Source: Bryoerythrophyllum caledonicum
Taxonomy: Eukaryota > Streptophyta > Bryopsida > Pottiales > Pottiaceae
Direction: 5' to 3'
DNA length: 64,000 bases
NCBI GenBank assembly: GCA_963971425.1
Contig: OZ020523.1
Coordinates: 11,466,867-11,530,866 of the forward strand
Under the pieces are notes generated by a model. The model did no database searches. It had not been told where the DNA came from and was given only the letters and a program-made list of their open reading frames with translations. This document shows, piece by piece, positions 10,092-21,345 of this stretch. The number at the start of each line of letters is the position of its first letter. Positions within the stretch are counted from its first letter, which is position 1. The translations under genes were made by a program, and so were the position numbers.

Positions 10092-11351
10092 TCATGCCCG
10101 GATGAAGCCCGGATCGTGACGGGGGACCGATACCTGACTTGAGGTGCCCATGATGACATCCTGGCCGGATATCTGTCTTGGAGTGTACAAGTAAGAGGAG
10201 CTCTCACTTGCGGTCTTCCCAAGGTGAAGCCCGCTTAGCAAAGGGGCCACAATCGGTGTAGTGCGCGGGAGGTCACTGAGTGGCAGCTGGCGAGGGTGCA
10301 CAGGGAGTGGGGGCTCCATCGCAACACCCGAGCGTTCCTTCCAACCGCTCTGCATCGGTGTGGTGACCTCCGAAGGGAATGGTCCTGCCGGGACCCTCGA
10401 ACTCAGGAGTTGAGGGGGCAGATCCGGGCTGTCAAGGTCCACCACTTCCTTCTTCTTCCGTGAGCCGTGATCACCGAGGCAACGCTCCTCTGGGTTGGTC
10501 TCCGAACCCGAGTCTCCATCCTTGTCGGAACTGTCAGAGTCTTCCACAAACTTGGGTAGAATGTGAGTGAGATTGCTCACCAATAACCTCATGTTGGCAT
10601 AAGCCACCTCAACCTTCACGGTTACGAAGGCAATCACCCACTTGCTGGAAATGTGGTCATCCCTCTCCAATCGAGCATCAAACATCTTGGCCTTTAGTAC
10701 CACACCTGCGGGAAAACGTAATGCTTCGTCTACCTGCTGTAATGCTGCCGCCGAGGCATTAGCTTGGAGAAGAGCCGCCTTGCAACTCCTCTCTGCCTCC
10801 AACGCTCGACTCTTCACCTTTGTCACATCGAGTGTGAGTCCGTTGACCTTCTGCTCCATGAGACGTAGATCGCCAGCTCCTCCGACCTTCTCCTTGATTG
10901 TAGCGATCAACCCTTCACGCGGAGGGTTACCCACTAAGCTGCTTGCTTGTCCCAAAGTTCTATCCGCATCTTCCACATATACGCGAATGGCTTCTAGTAG
11001 CTCAGAGGCCGGATAAGACTTGCCTCCAAGTTGCGCCGGTCCGGTGGTTGCGGCACAGATGGCTGCGCGGGTGCGGGTGGAAGGGGCTCCTTCCTGTCTT
11101 TGTCTCTGGCGCTTGGGATTTGGTACAACCTCCTCTCTTGACTGTGATAAGCTGCTCCTTCCTTCAGACCCCGGTTCAAGTTCTGATTTTGTCCCTTCAA
11201 ACTTCTTCATCATCAGTTGCGTTCCATACGCCATGTCCTCCTCAGGAGTAGTCTCCTTGAAATGGTGATATTGGTGGATCAGAAACGGGCAGAGGGATGC
11301 ACGCTTGACATTGTGAATGCTCCTGGTCAACCAAATCACCACATCCTTCAC
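10092..11351 (-). CDS. Family X ORFb, 419 aa, unknown function
   Basis: Long open frame directly after ORFa on the minus strand. It starts with a helical, basic segment (VVIWLTRSIHNVKRASLCPFLIH), then an acidic/basic low-complexity part with nuclear-localisation-like PNPKRQRQRQ, then a helical, probably coiled-coil region (roughly residues 120-270, with VNGLTLDVTKVKSRALEAER and ANASAAALQQVDEALRFP), and ends with a serine/proline-rich tail preceded by an acidic EDSDSSDKDGDSGSE run. No catalytic motif is visible. Architecture matches the 366 aa frame at 44395-45495. A gag-like structural role is possible but not shown. It might also be a host-derived gene, but its repetition argues for an element protein. 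Confidence 0.5.
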   Translation of the reverse strand: MKDVVIWLTRSIHNVKRASLCPFLIHQYHHFKETTPEEDMAYGTQLMMKKFEGTKSELEPGSEGRSSLSQSREEVVPNPKRQRQRQEGAPSTRTRAAICAATTGPAQLGGKSYPASELLEAIRVYVEDADRTLGQASSLVGNPPREGLIATIKEKVGGAGDLRLMEQKVNGLTLDVTKVKSRALEAERSCKAALLQANASAAALQQVDEALRFPAGVVLKAKMFDARLERDDHISSKWVIAFVTVKVEVAYANMRLLVSNLTHILPKFVEDSDSSDKDGDSGSETNPEERCLGDHGSRKKKEVVDLDSPDLPPQLLSSRVPAGPFPSEVTTPMQSGWKERSGVAMEPPLPVHPRQLPLSDLPRTTPIVAPLLSGLHLGKTASESSSYLYTPRQISGQDVIMGTSSQVSVPRHDPGFIRA

Positions 11352-11360
11352 AATGATGGC

Positions 11361-11849
11361 TCAATTCACCACCCTCTCGCCTAGGTAGGAGCCATACACG
11401 GTGTTAGCAAGAGTAACCGTCACTTGGGTGGGTTTCTCGGGGTGTAAGATTGGTACAAGGAATGTGAAGACCCTTCTGGCACGGGGGTCCGCACAATCTT
11501 GTACCGCATAACCATTCTTGGCGTTTTTGTTACCGAACTTCCCCTTGGCATACTCCTCCTTCATACTTGTCCATCCCGCCCCTTGTCGTGGAAAGCCATA
11601 CACCTCTTGCCACCTCCCCATGGTCCATCTATCCGAACAAGCCCGGATGCTATCTCCATCGGGTTCCGGTAAGGGGTCTTGCCTCATCTCCTGCACGGTT
11701 GATTCCACCCACAAACTCCAACAGAAATCCATCAGAGAAAGACATCCCATGCAAAGAAGATCTTCTTTGAGCTCGGTGAGCTCTAGAATATCCTTGGGAA
11801 TGACCGGGGTAATGTCATTCTTCCCTGATGGCACCAAGTTGGAGGCCAT
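11361..11849 (-). CDS. Family X ORFa, 162 aa, unknown function
   Basis: Open frame immediately before ORFb. It begins MASNLVPSGKNDITPVIP and contains KEDLLCMGCLSLMDF, WTMGRWQEVYGFPRQGAGW, a KNAKNGYAVQDCADPRARR block and FTFLVPILHPEKPTQVTVTLA. The same ordered blocks (Y.GC.GLLE, W...Y.F....., K.GYN.QDL, GFLNPIFHP..P..VV) occur in 45502-46053 and, in part, in 47107-47484. The arrangement recalls plant 'putative transposon protein' domains found beside retroelements, a comparison from memory and not a search. No enzyme motif. Confidence 0.5.
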   Translation of the reverse strand: MASNLVPSGKNDITPVIPKDILELTELKEDLLCMGCLSLMDFCWSLWVESTVQEMRQDPLPEPDGDSIRACSDRWTMGRWQEVYGFPRQGAGWTSMKEEYAKGKFGNKNAKNGYAVQDCADPRARRVFTFLVPILHPEKPTQVTVTLANTVYGSYLGERVVN

Positions 11850-12388
11850 TTTGATTCGGGTGGTAGGACTTGCTCTCCTTTACCCTCGGCTGATGCCCTC
11901 CTTCAAGTTGGCCCGGTTATGAGCTAAGGTCCTCTTCTTGTGAGTTGTGGTGCTCCTCACAGGCTGGCCCGGACGGGGTTGGGATCCTCCTCGAGCAAGT
12001 TGGCCCAGAGGTGACTCGTGACACTCCTCGTATGAGCTATGGTGCTCCTCGTCTCGCTTCGGTGCTTCTTGTCACGCTACGGGCTCCCTCACCTTGCTGC
12101 GGTCTTCCTTACGCTACAGGCTCCCTCACGCTACGGGCTCCTTCACAGGCTGGCCCGGATGAGAGCTTATGGCGCTCCTCGTGTGAGCTGTGGACTCCCT
12201 CACCTTGTTGCGGGCTTCCTCGTCAACCTGTTGCAGCTTTTGGAGTTACATACCTTGGTCGTGTGATTGGTACAAGTTGGCAGCGTCTCCCATCACTGTG
12301 GATGCTCTTTGTCCTGCTCGGCTCTTGATGACCTTCGTCTTGCTCTCGTGTACTGTGGCCTCCTTGTGCAGGCTGGCTGTAGCTCCTC

Positions 12389-12509
12389 GTGCAGGCTCGC
12401 CCAGAGACCATCGTGCAGGCTGGCCCGGAGACCCTTGTGTAGGCTGGCCCAGAGACCCTTGTGCAGGCTGGCCCGGAGACCCTCGTGTAGACTGGCTCGG
12501 AGACCCTCG
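12389..12509. repeat. 24 bp minisatellite, about five units
   Basis: Unit close to GTGCAGGCTGGCCCGGAGACC plus CTC. Because the period is a multiple of three, the minus strand reads as an octapeptide repeat TRVSGPAC. Confidence 0.75.
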
Positions 12510-12761
12510 TCGTGCTCTCCGCCTTATTCTCCCCTGAAAGTTGCAAGGTCCTTGTGCATGCTGGCTGTAGCTCCTCGTCTTGCTTTTCGTGTAGGCTGGC
12601 CCAGAAGCTCCTCCTGTGGTGCTCTTTAGCGTGCTCCCGCAAGCTGCGATGCCTCTCGTCCTGTTGGCTGTGATGATCTTCCTCGTTGAAGCCGTCTTTA
12701 TGCCCGGGGCTCAGCATCTTGGAGACCTTCCTGGTTCTTTCCAGTCCCGCTTCTTCCCACC

Positions 12762-12841
12762 TTCCGGGCCAGATTCGGGTTGCGTCCATTTTCCGGGCCA
12801 GATTCGGGTTGCATCCCTTTTCCGGGCCAGATTCGGGTTGG
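12762..12841. repeat. 29 bp minisatellite, three units
   Basis: Units start TTCCGGGCCAGATTCGGGTT with CCGGGCCAG at 12764, 12793 and 12822. Confidence 0.8.
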
Positions 12842-13139
12842 AGTCATTGGTCTTGATTTTCTTACGTTAGCTGGCCTGGAGGATGGCATTCCTCGTATTG
12901 AGCTGTCGAGCTCCTTGTATCAGTCTCTACATGGGTTCGGGGCCCGGGAAATCGATTCTAGGCTAGAGTCTAGGCTAGGGCCCGAGGTCCCTTCTTATCA
13001 TTTTTAAGGCTTTCATAAAAGCCCCGTATTCCTCCTATCCTAATCTTACCTAAAGATTAATCTTGGGTGGGGATAAACTTCTAGCCTAGCTATCTTGCCT
13101 AATTTTAATTCCTATATCTACCTAACTAAAAATAAATAA

Positions 13140-13345
13140 AAAATCGTGGTATGACACACTCCAACAAGCCAATTCAACTCTAAAATTGGATTTAGTGGCA
13201 AATTTCCAACCATAGGTGCAAATTTCACTCACATCCAAGTCAAAATGCCCTTGCAAACTACCTCCAAAGTTTAGATACTTATCTTTTTTATGTAGCCTCA
13301 TAAAATTGTGATTTTTCAAAGTTCTAATAACTCATTCTTTTCTTT
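13140..13345. repeat. Repeat family Z, copy 1
   Basis: Aligns with 51590-51780: shared phrases include CTAAAATTGGA, TAGGTGCAAAT, GTCAAAATGCCCT and GCAAACTACCT, followed in both by an A/T run and a GTGGTTTT/GTGATTTT block. In both places a W repeat follows, so Z and W are probably parts of one larger element. Confidence 0.6.
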
Positions 13346-14070
13346 TTCACTAGTCTTATATTGCCCCAAAAAACCCAAATCCGCAATTGGAACTCAAAAA
13401 TATCAAAATTGCGAAAGTTAAAAATTTGAGTTTTCAACTTCAAGGATAATCTGAAATTTGGTTCAACAAACTGGCGCCTATAGAATTTTGGCACACATTT
13501 AGGGATAACTATAGAATAACATCCTTGCTTGATTTGGGTCTAGGCCGCAATCATGTTCCTTAGTTGTCCTCTATTTCCCGCGGGCCACGTCCAACCAAGG
13601 ATGAGGACTTGTGGCCAGATTGCTTGTCGTTGTCCTTGTGGACGGATGTCAACAGATGTCTCCCTCTCAGGCTGCCTTGTTCAACCACCTGGTTGGTCAT
13701 GTTGCCCATACAAGACCGCACCTCCAGTTGACTTCAATTGTCCTCGTCAATCGGATCCAATCACGTCCTCCTGCCCCGCTCTCAAGTTGCCAAGCTTTCT
13801 CCTCACATCGGAAGTATATTCTCGTTTCCTCAAGTCCTGAAGTCAACATAGTCTCACCTTTTCTAGTTTTGTCTAGTCACGATCCAACTTTAGTAACCCA
13901 ACCTTGGTGACTCATAGTTGGCTCATCATCCTCGCAGTCTCATCATGTTGTAGTCATGGATAAACTTTGGTCCTCCCTGTCGGACGAGGATCACCACTCC
14001 TGAATGAAAAATTAGGTTGAACAACTGACTTACTCAAAATTGGTTTGGTTCTGTAGAGCTTCTCTCTCCA
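13346..14070. other. Gene-free stretch upstream of the LINE
   Basis: Mixed-composition DNA with no supported open frame. The LINE's 5' target site duplication starts at 14071, so this stretch and 21356-22697 were contiguous before the LINE inserted. Probably the same W/Z-type repeat. Confidence 0.4.
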
Positions 14071-14085
14071 AAGTATGAGCTCTCA
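14071..14085. repeat. 5' target site duplication of the LINE
   Basis: AAGTATGAGCTCTCA, repeated exactly at 21341-21355 after the poly-A tail (the first two A's could belong to the tail). Confidence 0.9.
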
Positions 14086-14417
14086 AGGGAAGGATTTCGA
14101 TAGGTCACGATGAGAGCTCGCTCAAGGCTGCGATATGGCAGCTAACCAGCCGAGACTGCGCATCAGCACATCGACACCTCTTCGGTAAAACTTTCTCCTC
14201 AATCCACAGCTTGTTTCTGCGATCTGTTTAGTATTCGGTAGAATCAGATCGACTTGCTTCAGGTGGAGGAGACCTAGATCTAGGAACTTGTATGTAAATG
14301 TGTGCACAGATCATTGGATCCACTCTGCAAACCCTAGCCCAAGCACCTCGTGTGCGTCTCAGTGCCCGTAGACCGTAGAGCCATAGCCGGAAGCTCATAT
14401 CATACCTGGTGAACGAG

Positions 14418-16769
14418 ATGCGACGCACACAAACAGGAAAACAAGCACGTGAGCTCAGAATGAGGGCACCAACCAGGAGCGGAACAAGGCGAGAGAGCGA
14501 CCAGCTTCCGATTCAACAACAAGAACATGGGGTAGGGAATGCAAGGCCGAGCGGGAACGTGACCATCCCGAACCCTAATTCGAGGCCAGCCCTGCCAGCA
14601 GATTAGGGACAGACAACACGAGATGCCCCTCCAGGCCCTCGGCGCAGCACATCGACAGCGAGCTACGCTGCAGCACTCACATCAACATTGGCGCACGCGC
14701 CCATCACAGCAACCAATTCAGAAAATGCGAGGAGAGCGGAAGACCTTAAGCAACAGGAGAACATAGAACCGGAGCTAATAGCGGCGGCGGCACATCTGGG
14801 ACAACATGCGGAATTCAACCCGACGAGACCGCTTCCTGGTGAAAAACTCCCAACTTCTCTTTTTTGCACAAGTGCTGGCTTCTTAGTCAGGAAGGAAGCT
14901 GCAACCTTCACCGTAGACGCAGAGCGAGTAAAAAAGGAAATGGAGCGTTTCCAGAAGAGCGTGGTGATAGCGTACTTTGTAGGAGAGAGGCCAAGATGGG
15001 AAGAACTCCAGCAGTGGACTACGGCTGTATCGAAGGAAGCAAAGGGCGAGTGCCAAATTGGCAGAGACCTAGGGCACGGTTTTTTCCAAGTAACAACACA
15101 AGAGGAAGCAACTACACAATCACTACTAATGCTTACCCCTCACCTCTCGAGGTGGGGCACGTGCATCATGCAGCCGTGGGTTGCAGGGTTCAACTCAAGC
15201 ATGCCGGCCAAGGCACAAATCCCGGTCTGGATCACGTTGAAAGCAATTCCTGACGAGCTACGAAGCAGCGGTCAGGACATTGCTCAATGCCTGGGTAGAG
15301 TGGTAGGCCGACATAAAGGAAACCTCTACGCCTCTGATCAGAAATTCTGCATAGTAGTTCAGTCTGGGAAGCCCTTCATAGTAAAGATAGATGTCACTAA
15401 CCCGATCTCCAAAGAAGTTACAGAAGTGGAAGTGGACTACAACAATCTTCCCATTCGTTGCCGATTCTGCCTAGCCACTTCCCACTTAATCAAGGACTGC
15501 AAAGCCCTACAGAACTCAAAGCGATCCCCGCAGCCTCAAGTAGCCACAGTAGCCAGGGTAGCGTCCATCTCCAGCACCTTAAGCCCGAATCAGGAGGAAC
15601 GAGGCAGTCTGGAGGAGGATACAGCAAAGACGGTCGCCACGGCACGGACCACCCCACCACCGAGACCAACCCCGCAACACAGAGGCGAGGAAATCAGACA
15701 AGACGAGAGGACCCCAGGGAATCAACAACAAAAAAAGACTCAACGCAAAACGGACGGTGCAGCAGGAGCAGACCCTTCTACCAGAATCTGGCAACGAGGA
15801 CTTAGAGTAGAGGAATGGAGAGAGAGAGAAAAGGTCAGAGGATACGCCTCCTCACCGAACACGACGGAATTCTCTGAGGTAAACGAGCTTAATGCGGCTT
15901 GTCAAGAATGGCGCCTAAGGGACGAGCTCCCACATGAAGCACCTATTCCTGCGTTCAGTGCAGGGGATGGAGGCAGTGTACAAGCTCGCGAGCTCAGACG
16001 AAACCTGGACATCCACATGAGAACGTCTCGAACGCTTCAGGAACAAGCCACACTAGAAGTAGACAGAAACAAAGAAACCAGCATTGACCCCGAAAATCGA
16101 AGGGAAATAGGGGAGGAAAGTAGTTCAAAGGAACTCACCCATTCGAGAGTACCGGAGAACATCTCATCAACTTCATCTGGAGATCCACTGATCCCCCCCA
16201 GCGATCATAGTGGCAACGTGACAGATGCGGCCTACACAATTACAAGATTCGGAGCTCCAGAAACGATGACAGAAGTGGAAGATGTCGTGATGAACGAGAT
16301 TGAGCCACAGCCAACTAACCCAGCTTGGAAACCTCATCGTCAGCTGGACCTGAACACCGGGGGAGACTCCCGCCTTACTGGACGAACCTACGACACTGAC
16401 GGACTCAGTCTAGGAATAGATGACCTCCTGGAGCAAGACGATAGAACCAAAAGAGGGCACGCAACTTCATTGCAAACAGGGAAGAACCAAAAGCAGATAC
16501 CTGCTCATGTTGAATCAGCACTGAGGGACTGGCTCCGAGAGCAGGGGCTCGGCGATATACCCCTCACGTACTCCCCGGTGAAAGCCAGACTACCTTCAAG
16601 GCACCTCGTACACAGCAAGCTCGGCCGACGACTACAAGGCCATCGACAAGGCGAACAAGGGGTTCTACCCCAGTCCAAAAATAAGACGTCCAGAGTTCCC
16701 CGACAGCCGCCCCACACCGAAAGTACGAGCATAGCCTTGGTACCCGCGAACCCCCCCACCCAATCATGA
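14418..16769 (+). CDS. LINE ORF1 protein (RNA-binding, CCHC), with one in-frame TAG
   Basis: ORF1 of an L1-type LINE, presumed nucleic-acid-binding chaperone of the retrotransposition particle. The frame is open from ATG 14418 to TGA 16767-16769 except for TAG at 14604-14606. After that stop no ATG occurs before 14940, so the true start is probably 14418 and the TAG a later change. The central part (about 14830-15440; FFQVTTQEEATTQSL, WGTCIMQPWVAGFNS, IPVWITLKAIPDEL) looks like the DUF4283-type region of plant LINE ORF1. A knuckle CRFCLATSHLIKDC (CX2CX4HX4C) lies at about 15458-15499. The C-terminal 400 residues are polar and low in recognisable structure. The stop codon overlaps the ORF2 start (ATGA), suggesting termination-reinitiation. 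Confidence 0.85.
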
Positions 16770-19700
16770 AGGTCACAATTATCAGTCAAATCGTTCAGGG
16801 CATAAATGACCCTGTTAAAGTAGACGTAATACGGAATTACTTCAGAAGCTTGTTACGCACGACGGAGGTGCTCTGCTTGCAGGAAACAAAACTTCGAGGG
16901 AGAAAGTTTCAGGCTTTTGCAGACTCACTCTGGCCAGGCGCAAGATTCCTGGGACTAGAAGCGGAACCGGCGTACAACAATAATGTAGAGACAGAAGGAG
17001 TAGGGAGCGGAGGGATCGGAATGTGGATCACCCCCAAACTTACTCATCTTATTGGGACTCATGGCCATTCCTCGCGTGGTAATGCGCAATGGGTGCGACT
17101 TACGGGAATCCCGGGCGGAGATATTGCTATTCTCAATGTGTACTGTCCACACACGTCAACTGAACGAAGCATACTCTGGAGGGATCTTATGGCTACCCTT
17201 CCCAGAGATTGCCGGTGGATCTTTGCCGGTGACTGGAACTTCGTTGAAAGAGAAACGGACAAGTCCAACCTTAGAGACTCCCCTAGGTCCGAGGAAGAAA
17301 AACACATGTTTGAAGAACTCAAGTCAATATTCGAAGTCGAAGACCCATTCCCGAAAAGCAACAAAATAAGGTTTTCCTGGGACAACCGACGTCAAGGGCG
17401 ACACCGGGTATTAGCTCGCCTGGACAGGATTTACACCTTCGAAGGGAGCAACCCAACAGCGTCCAATCACACATACCGTATTCTAGGGGACACATCTCAC
17501 TCCGACCACCTCCCTGTGAAGAGAGAGGTCTGGCTGGAAAGACAGGAAAAACGGCGCTCACCATACGTGATGAACGCCTCTCATTTAAAGATGCATGAAG
17601 TCCAAGAACAGGTGAAGAAGATCTGGCAGGACCATCATCACCTCACTTTCTTTGGCAAACTTCGACGAGTAGTCAAATACATCAAAATATATGGAAAGAA
17701 GAAGGCACAGGAAGGTCGGGCGGCAGAAACGAACCTGAGATGGAACTTGGAGACAGCAGTAACAACACTGCAGGCGGAGCCCCTACTACAGTGTTCACAG
17801 GACCAAGTCTCGACACTGCTTGGCGACCTCCAAAACCTAGAAAAGAAGAAGGCAATAGGGCAGCGCCTCCGGAGCAGGATCAAATGGCACGAGGTGGGCG
17901 ATAAATGCTCGCGTGAATTTTTCGCGTCCCACAAGGCACGTTCTTCGGCATCTCACATCACCGAACTCAGGGACGAACACGGCGTGGTCCAAACCTCGAA
18001 AGCAGGCCTGGAACGAACTTGCAAACGCTTCTACGAGCAGCTGTACACTGCTCGACCCCCTTCACCAGCATCTTCAGGAGCCGAACACCAAGTCCTGCAG
18101 CTCTTAACAGACAGACTCTCCCCCGACATGAAGGCCTCGCTCAATGCCCCAATCTTGAACTCAGAGTTGAAGAGAGCACTATTAGACATGAAACCAGGAA
18201 AGTCACCAGGTCCGGATGGGGTAGTATTAGAATTCTATCAAGTTTTTTGGGACCTGCTGGGTCAAGAGTTCACAGACATGATCGCTAACAGTATCGCGAC
18301 AGGGAGACTCCCAAACGGAGTTACGCACGGGACACTCGCGCTTCTCCACAAAGCCGAAGCACGCAATGAACTCACGAACAGGAGACCTATATCTTTATTG
18401 AACGTAGCATACAAGATCTACGCAAAAACTTTACAACTTAGATTACAACCCATTCTGATGGAGATAGTGAGCCCAGAACAATCAGCCTTCCTCCCCCTAC
18501 GCTTCATATTAGACAACCTTCTCCTCACGCATGAGACTATGGCGTGGGCTGAACAGACAAACCAACCCCTACTTTTCCTAAAACTCGACTTCACGAAGGC
18601 ATATGACATGGTGGATTGGAGCTGCATGCTCAAAATCCTGGCAGCGTTAGGTCTCCCTCCAGGATTCATAGACATGATCCGGATCCTTCTTCAGGACGCA
18701 TCCTCCTCTGTAAAGATCAACGGCACCACCTCCCCCCAGTTCCCGATTAACAGAGGCGTGAGACAGGGATGCCCGCTGGCTCCCTACTTGTTCATACTAG
18801 TGGCAGAGGCCCTCAACAGGATGGTCAAAGAAGGAGAAAGATCGAACAGGATTTCGGGCATCCAGCTTCCAGAGGAAAGCAGACAACAGACCATGGCGCA
18901 ATATGCCGATGACACTTCCTTCACCCTTCTTGGAAAAGAAGAACCTGTCCGCAACCTAGTGTACACACTGGACGTTTTTTGTCTCGCAACAGGGCTGGTG
19001 ATTAACTGGAATAAATCTAGTGGATATTGGCAGGATTGGTCGGGATTGGGTTGTCCGAGGTGGACGGATCAGCTCAACATCAATTGGGCTGATAACTCAG
19101 AGGTGAGTAAACTACTCGGGTCTCCTTTTGGAATGTCTCTCTCGTCAAAATCAGTCGACGACTTCCTTGTCGACAAAGTCACCAAGAAACTGGCATTCTG
19201 GAGTTCCACCAAAATCAACCCCACAGGTCGGAGCATTGTCGCGAACAGCGTTCTCCTCTCGGCCCCACTTTATTATCTATCATTATGGGGACGAACGAAA
19301 CAAGGTGTGAGAAGAGTTCGTAGCTTAGTGATGAACTATATCGCGGCAGGAACGATGAAGCGGTCGCGGATCAAAATAAGTTGGCTACAATGCTGCCAAA
19401 CCAAGGCTAAAGGGGGAATCAACCTTATCAACATTGAAGATGCCACCACGGCGCTCATGACAAAATGGATCATGAAGGCCGTAGAACCTGGCTCTTCTAA
19501 CCTCCACTACATGCTTCGATATAGACTTGCTGCATACCAACCGTTCTCTGGAGGAAGGTGGCCATGCAGTTTGGACTACTTCACCATGCCGCGACATCAA
19601 GCACACAAAGGCTCACGCGTCTGGAATAGGGCCACCACTGCATGGAAACTTCTCCTACCCTCCCTAGTGTTCGTCAGGCCTTCAAATACTGAGGAACTCC

Positions 19701-21205
19701 TAAATTGTAGTTTCTGGAACTGCCCCGGAATTCGGAGCATTGGACCGGGCTTCTCACGTATCAGAGCACTGGCCCTTCATAAGGTCGGCCTCAGACAACT
19801 GCGGGATGCATGGTGTAATGGAAACTTCATCCCTTTCGAAGTGGCGCGACAGAGGTTCGATCTTGCCCCTACGGAGGCCGGAGCTTGGCAAAGCCTTATG
19901 TACAACTTCCAACAAGAGCATCAAAATCTGTTGCGGCGATCGTCGAACCTTGCTGCAAACAGTGAATGGGTTGCTCTCTATCGGGCTGAAGAGGACGTCT
20001 CACCGGATCTCGTCTTTAGAACCAGTGAGGAATGCAGACCCCAGCTTGATTGGTCGACACTTGAAATTCCGGCCGGCACGCTTACCTTTTCCGTACGCAG
20101 CACCACTGCGAGTCTCCAACCCGTCGAATGGGGAGCCCGAGGCCCTCTCGCAGGATGGAACACAAGAGGTGATGACTACGCCACTACCCACATTGGCTTT
20201 ATCAGGAGAGTCCGAGTTGTACAAGTTGAAAGGGGCCCGAAGAAGACTATCATCTCCTTGTTCTACGGCCGGTGTGACCAACTTGCATGGGACCCCGACA
20301 GGTATTCTTGGCTCGGGGAAGTTCCCTTCATGAAGTTCACGGCTAGACTGGGGAGAACCATCCTCAGAGATAGGCGAAAACTGCCTTCCGTGGTTGAACG
20401 AAAATGGAGTGGGATCCTCCCTCCATCCTATAAGCTTCGCTGGCTTAACATTTGGGATGGGACCAGAACGCGAAAAGAAGGCGGTCTTCTCTGGCATGTA
20501 TGGCATAAAGCGGTTGCCGTCAACGTATGGAGAGGTAGGGTCCAGAATTCGGTCGACCAACAGTGCCCGATCTGCGTGGACGCTACGCCGGAGACTATCA
20601 TCCACAGGTTCTGGACGTGTCCCTCTGCCCAGGTCGCCTGGCAATGGAGTCTCGATACCTTGCAGAAGATGCTTCCTCAGGCCAGAGCTAAGGCGATCAT
20701 CGAAGGCAATGTGCCCGACGCCCAGAACAGTCACCGGTCTTCGTCTCAGTCACAAGACGATACCCACACTCAGGTCCATGTTGCCGAGAATACCAATGCT
20801 CACATTGGACCCGTGCTTACGTGGAAGCATGGTATTTTTGCTCACAGGATGCTCAGAAGATTCAAGCCTATCAGCTTCATCTAGCTTATCATGCGGGGAT
20901 TGGTCATTTGGAGTCTCTGGAATGAACGAAATGATACTGTCTTCAATGGCAACAGATGGCCCCGCCCCAAGCTGCAGACTAAGCTCTGGATGAGCCTCAT
21001 TGACCATGGGCGCGCTGCTTGGAACAGGACCCTGGCGAGACGGAGCAACGCGCCGGAGAGATGCGAAAAGCACACCAATGTTTTCAAAGAACTTTGGTGT
21101 CGCAACGACATCTTGGCCTCCTGGGTGGATGGAAGACCTCAGTGGCATCTTCTCCCCGTTTGTACTAGTAATATTTCTAACATTGACATTAGTACTGACC
21201 ACTAA
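16766..21205 (+). CDS. LINE ORF2 protein: endonuclease / reverse transcriptase, with one in-frame TAG
   Basis: ORF2 of an L1-type LINE. The APE-type endonuclease spans about 16766-17530, with LCLQETKLRG, FAGDWNFVE and SHSDHLPV. The opening ISQIVQGIND has Ile where the family usually has Asn (as in SWNVRG), a possible loss of a catalytic-site residue. The reverse transcriptase (about 18340-19020) has RRPISLLNVAYKI, LKLDFTKAYD, GVRQGCPLAPYLF and AQYADDTS. A zinc-binding region (about 20490-20650) has LLWHVWHKA, CPICVDATPETIIHRFWTCP. The frame meets TAG at 20882-20884, then continues in the same frame with RGLVIWSLWNERND, the usual C-terminal motif of plant LINEs, to TAA at 21203. The TAG could come from a TGG tryptophan codon. 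Over 1,370 codons precede it. Confidence 0.9.
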
Positions 21206-21301
21206 CCCGGGAGCTCTTGCTCTGCTCCGCCGGTCCTGGCAGGGTGCTCTCCTCTGTTCCTTTCTTTTCCTGCAATGAAGCTTTCTTCGTTTGTGCTAAA
21301 A

Positions 21302-21305
<4 letters not shown>

Positions 21306-21340
<35 letters not shown>
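21306..21340 (+). other. Poly-A tail of the LINE
   Basis: Uninterrupted run of about 35 A's directly before the 3' target site duplication; it marks the 3' end of the reverse-transcribed RNA. Confidence 0.9.

Positions 21341-21345
<5 letters not shown>

Larger units (their letters stand above)
9700..11930 (-). mobile_element. Family X element, distant minus-strand member (copy X2)
   Basis: Carries ORFa (11361-11849) then ORFb (10092-11351) in the same order as the copy at 44.4-46.1 kb, but the proteins are only distantly similar. Shared features are a 'KEDLL.MGC' start block, 'P..GY..QD' and 'F..PI.HP..P..V' in ORFa, and ANASAAAL.....AL.FP and a long helical region in ORFb. GC content is well above the dynein introns. 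No obvious terminal repeats were found for this copy. Both frames are long and open, so this copy looks less decayed than X1. Confidence 0.5.
11930..13130. other. GC-rich repetitive stretch without a supported gene
   Basis: Composed of short repeated phrases on one strand (CACGCTACGGGCTCC, GGCTGGCCCGGAGACCC). Two clear minisatellites lie within it (12389-12509, 12762-12841). Open frames here are by-products of the repeats. From about 12,990 on it becomes AT-rich. Confidence 0.5.
14086..21340 (+). mobile_element. Full-length L1-type LINE (non-LTR retrotransposon)
   Basis: A 7.25 kb plant-style L1 element: 5' UTR (14086-14417), ORF1 with CCHC knuckle, ORF2 with endonuclease, reverse transcriptase and zinc-binding region, a short 3' UTR (21206-21305) and a poly-A tail of about 35 bases. 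It is bounded by perfect 13-15 bp target site duplications, typical of target-primed reverse transcription. ORF1 and ORF2 overlap by ATGA. The exact duplication, long A tail and near-intact frames indicate a recent insertion. Each ORF has one in-frame TAG (14604-14606 in ORF1, 20882-20884 in ORF2), so this copy is probably no longer autonomous. GC content is far above the surrounding intron. Confidence 0.93.

Noticed and set aside
11945-12629. Several overlapping plus-strand frames of 75-127 aa
   Set aside because: All lie in the CACGCTACGGGCTCC / GGCTGGCCCGGAGACCC repeat stretch and show only repeat-derived peptides.
12223-12789. Minus-strand 188 aa frame with TRVSGPAC repeats
   Set aside because: Largely created by a 24 bp minisatellite; no independent evidence for a gene.
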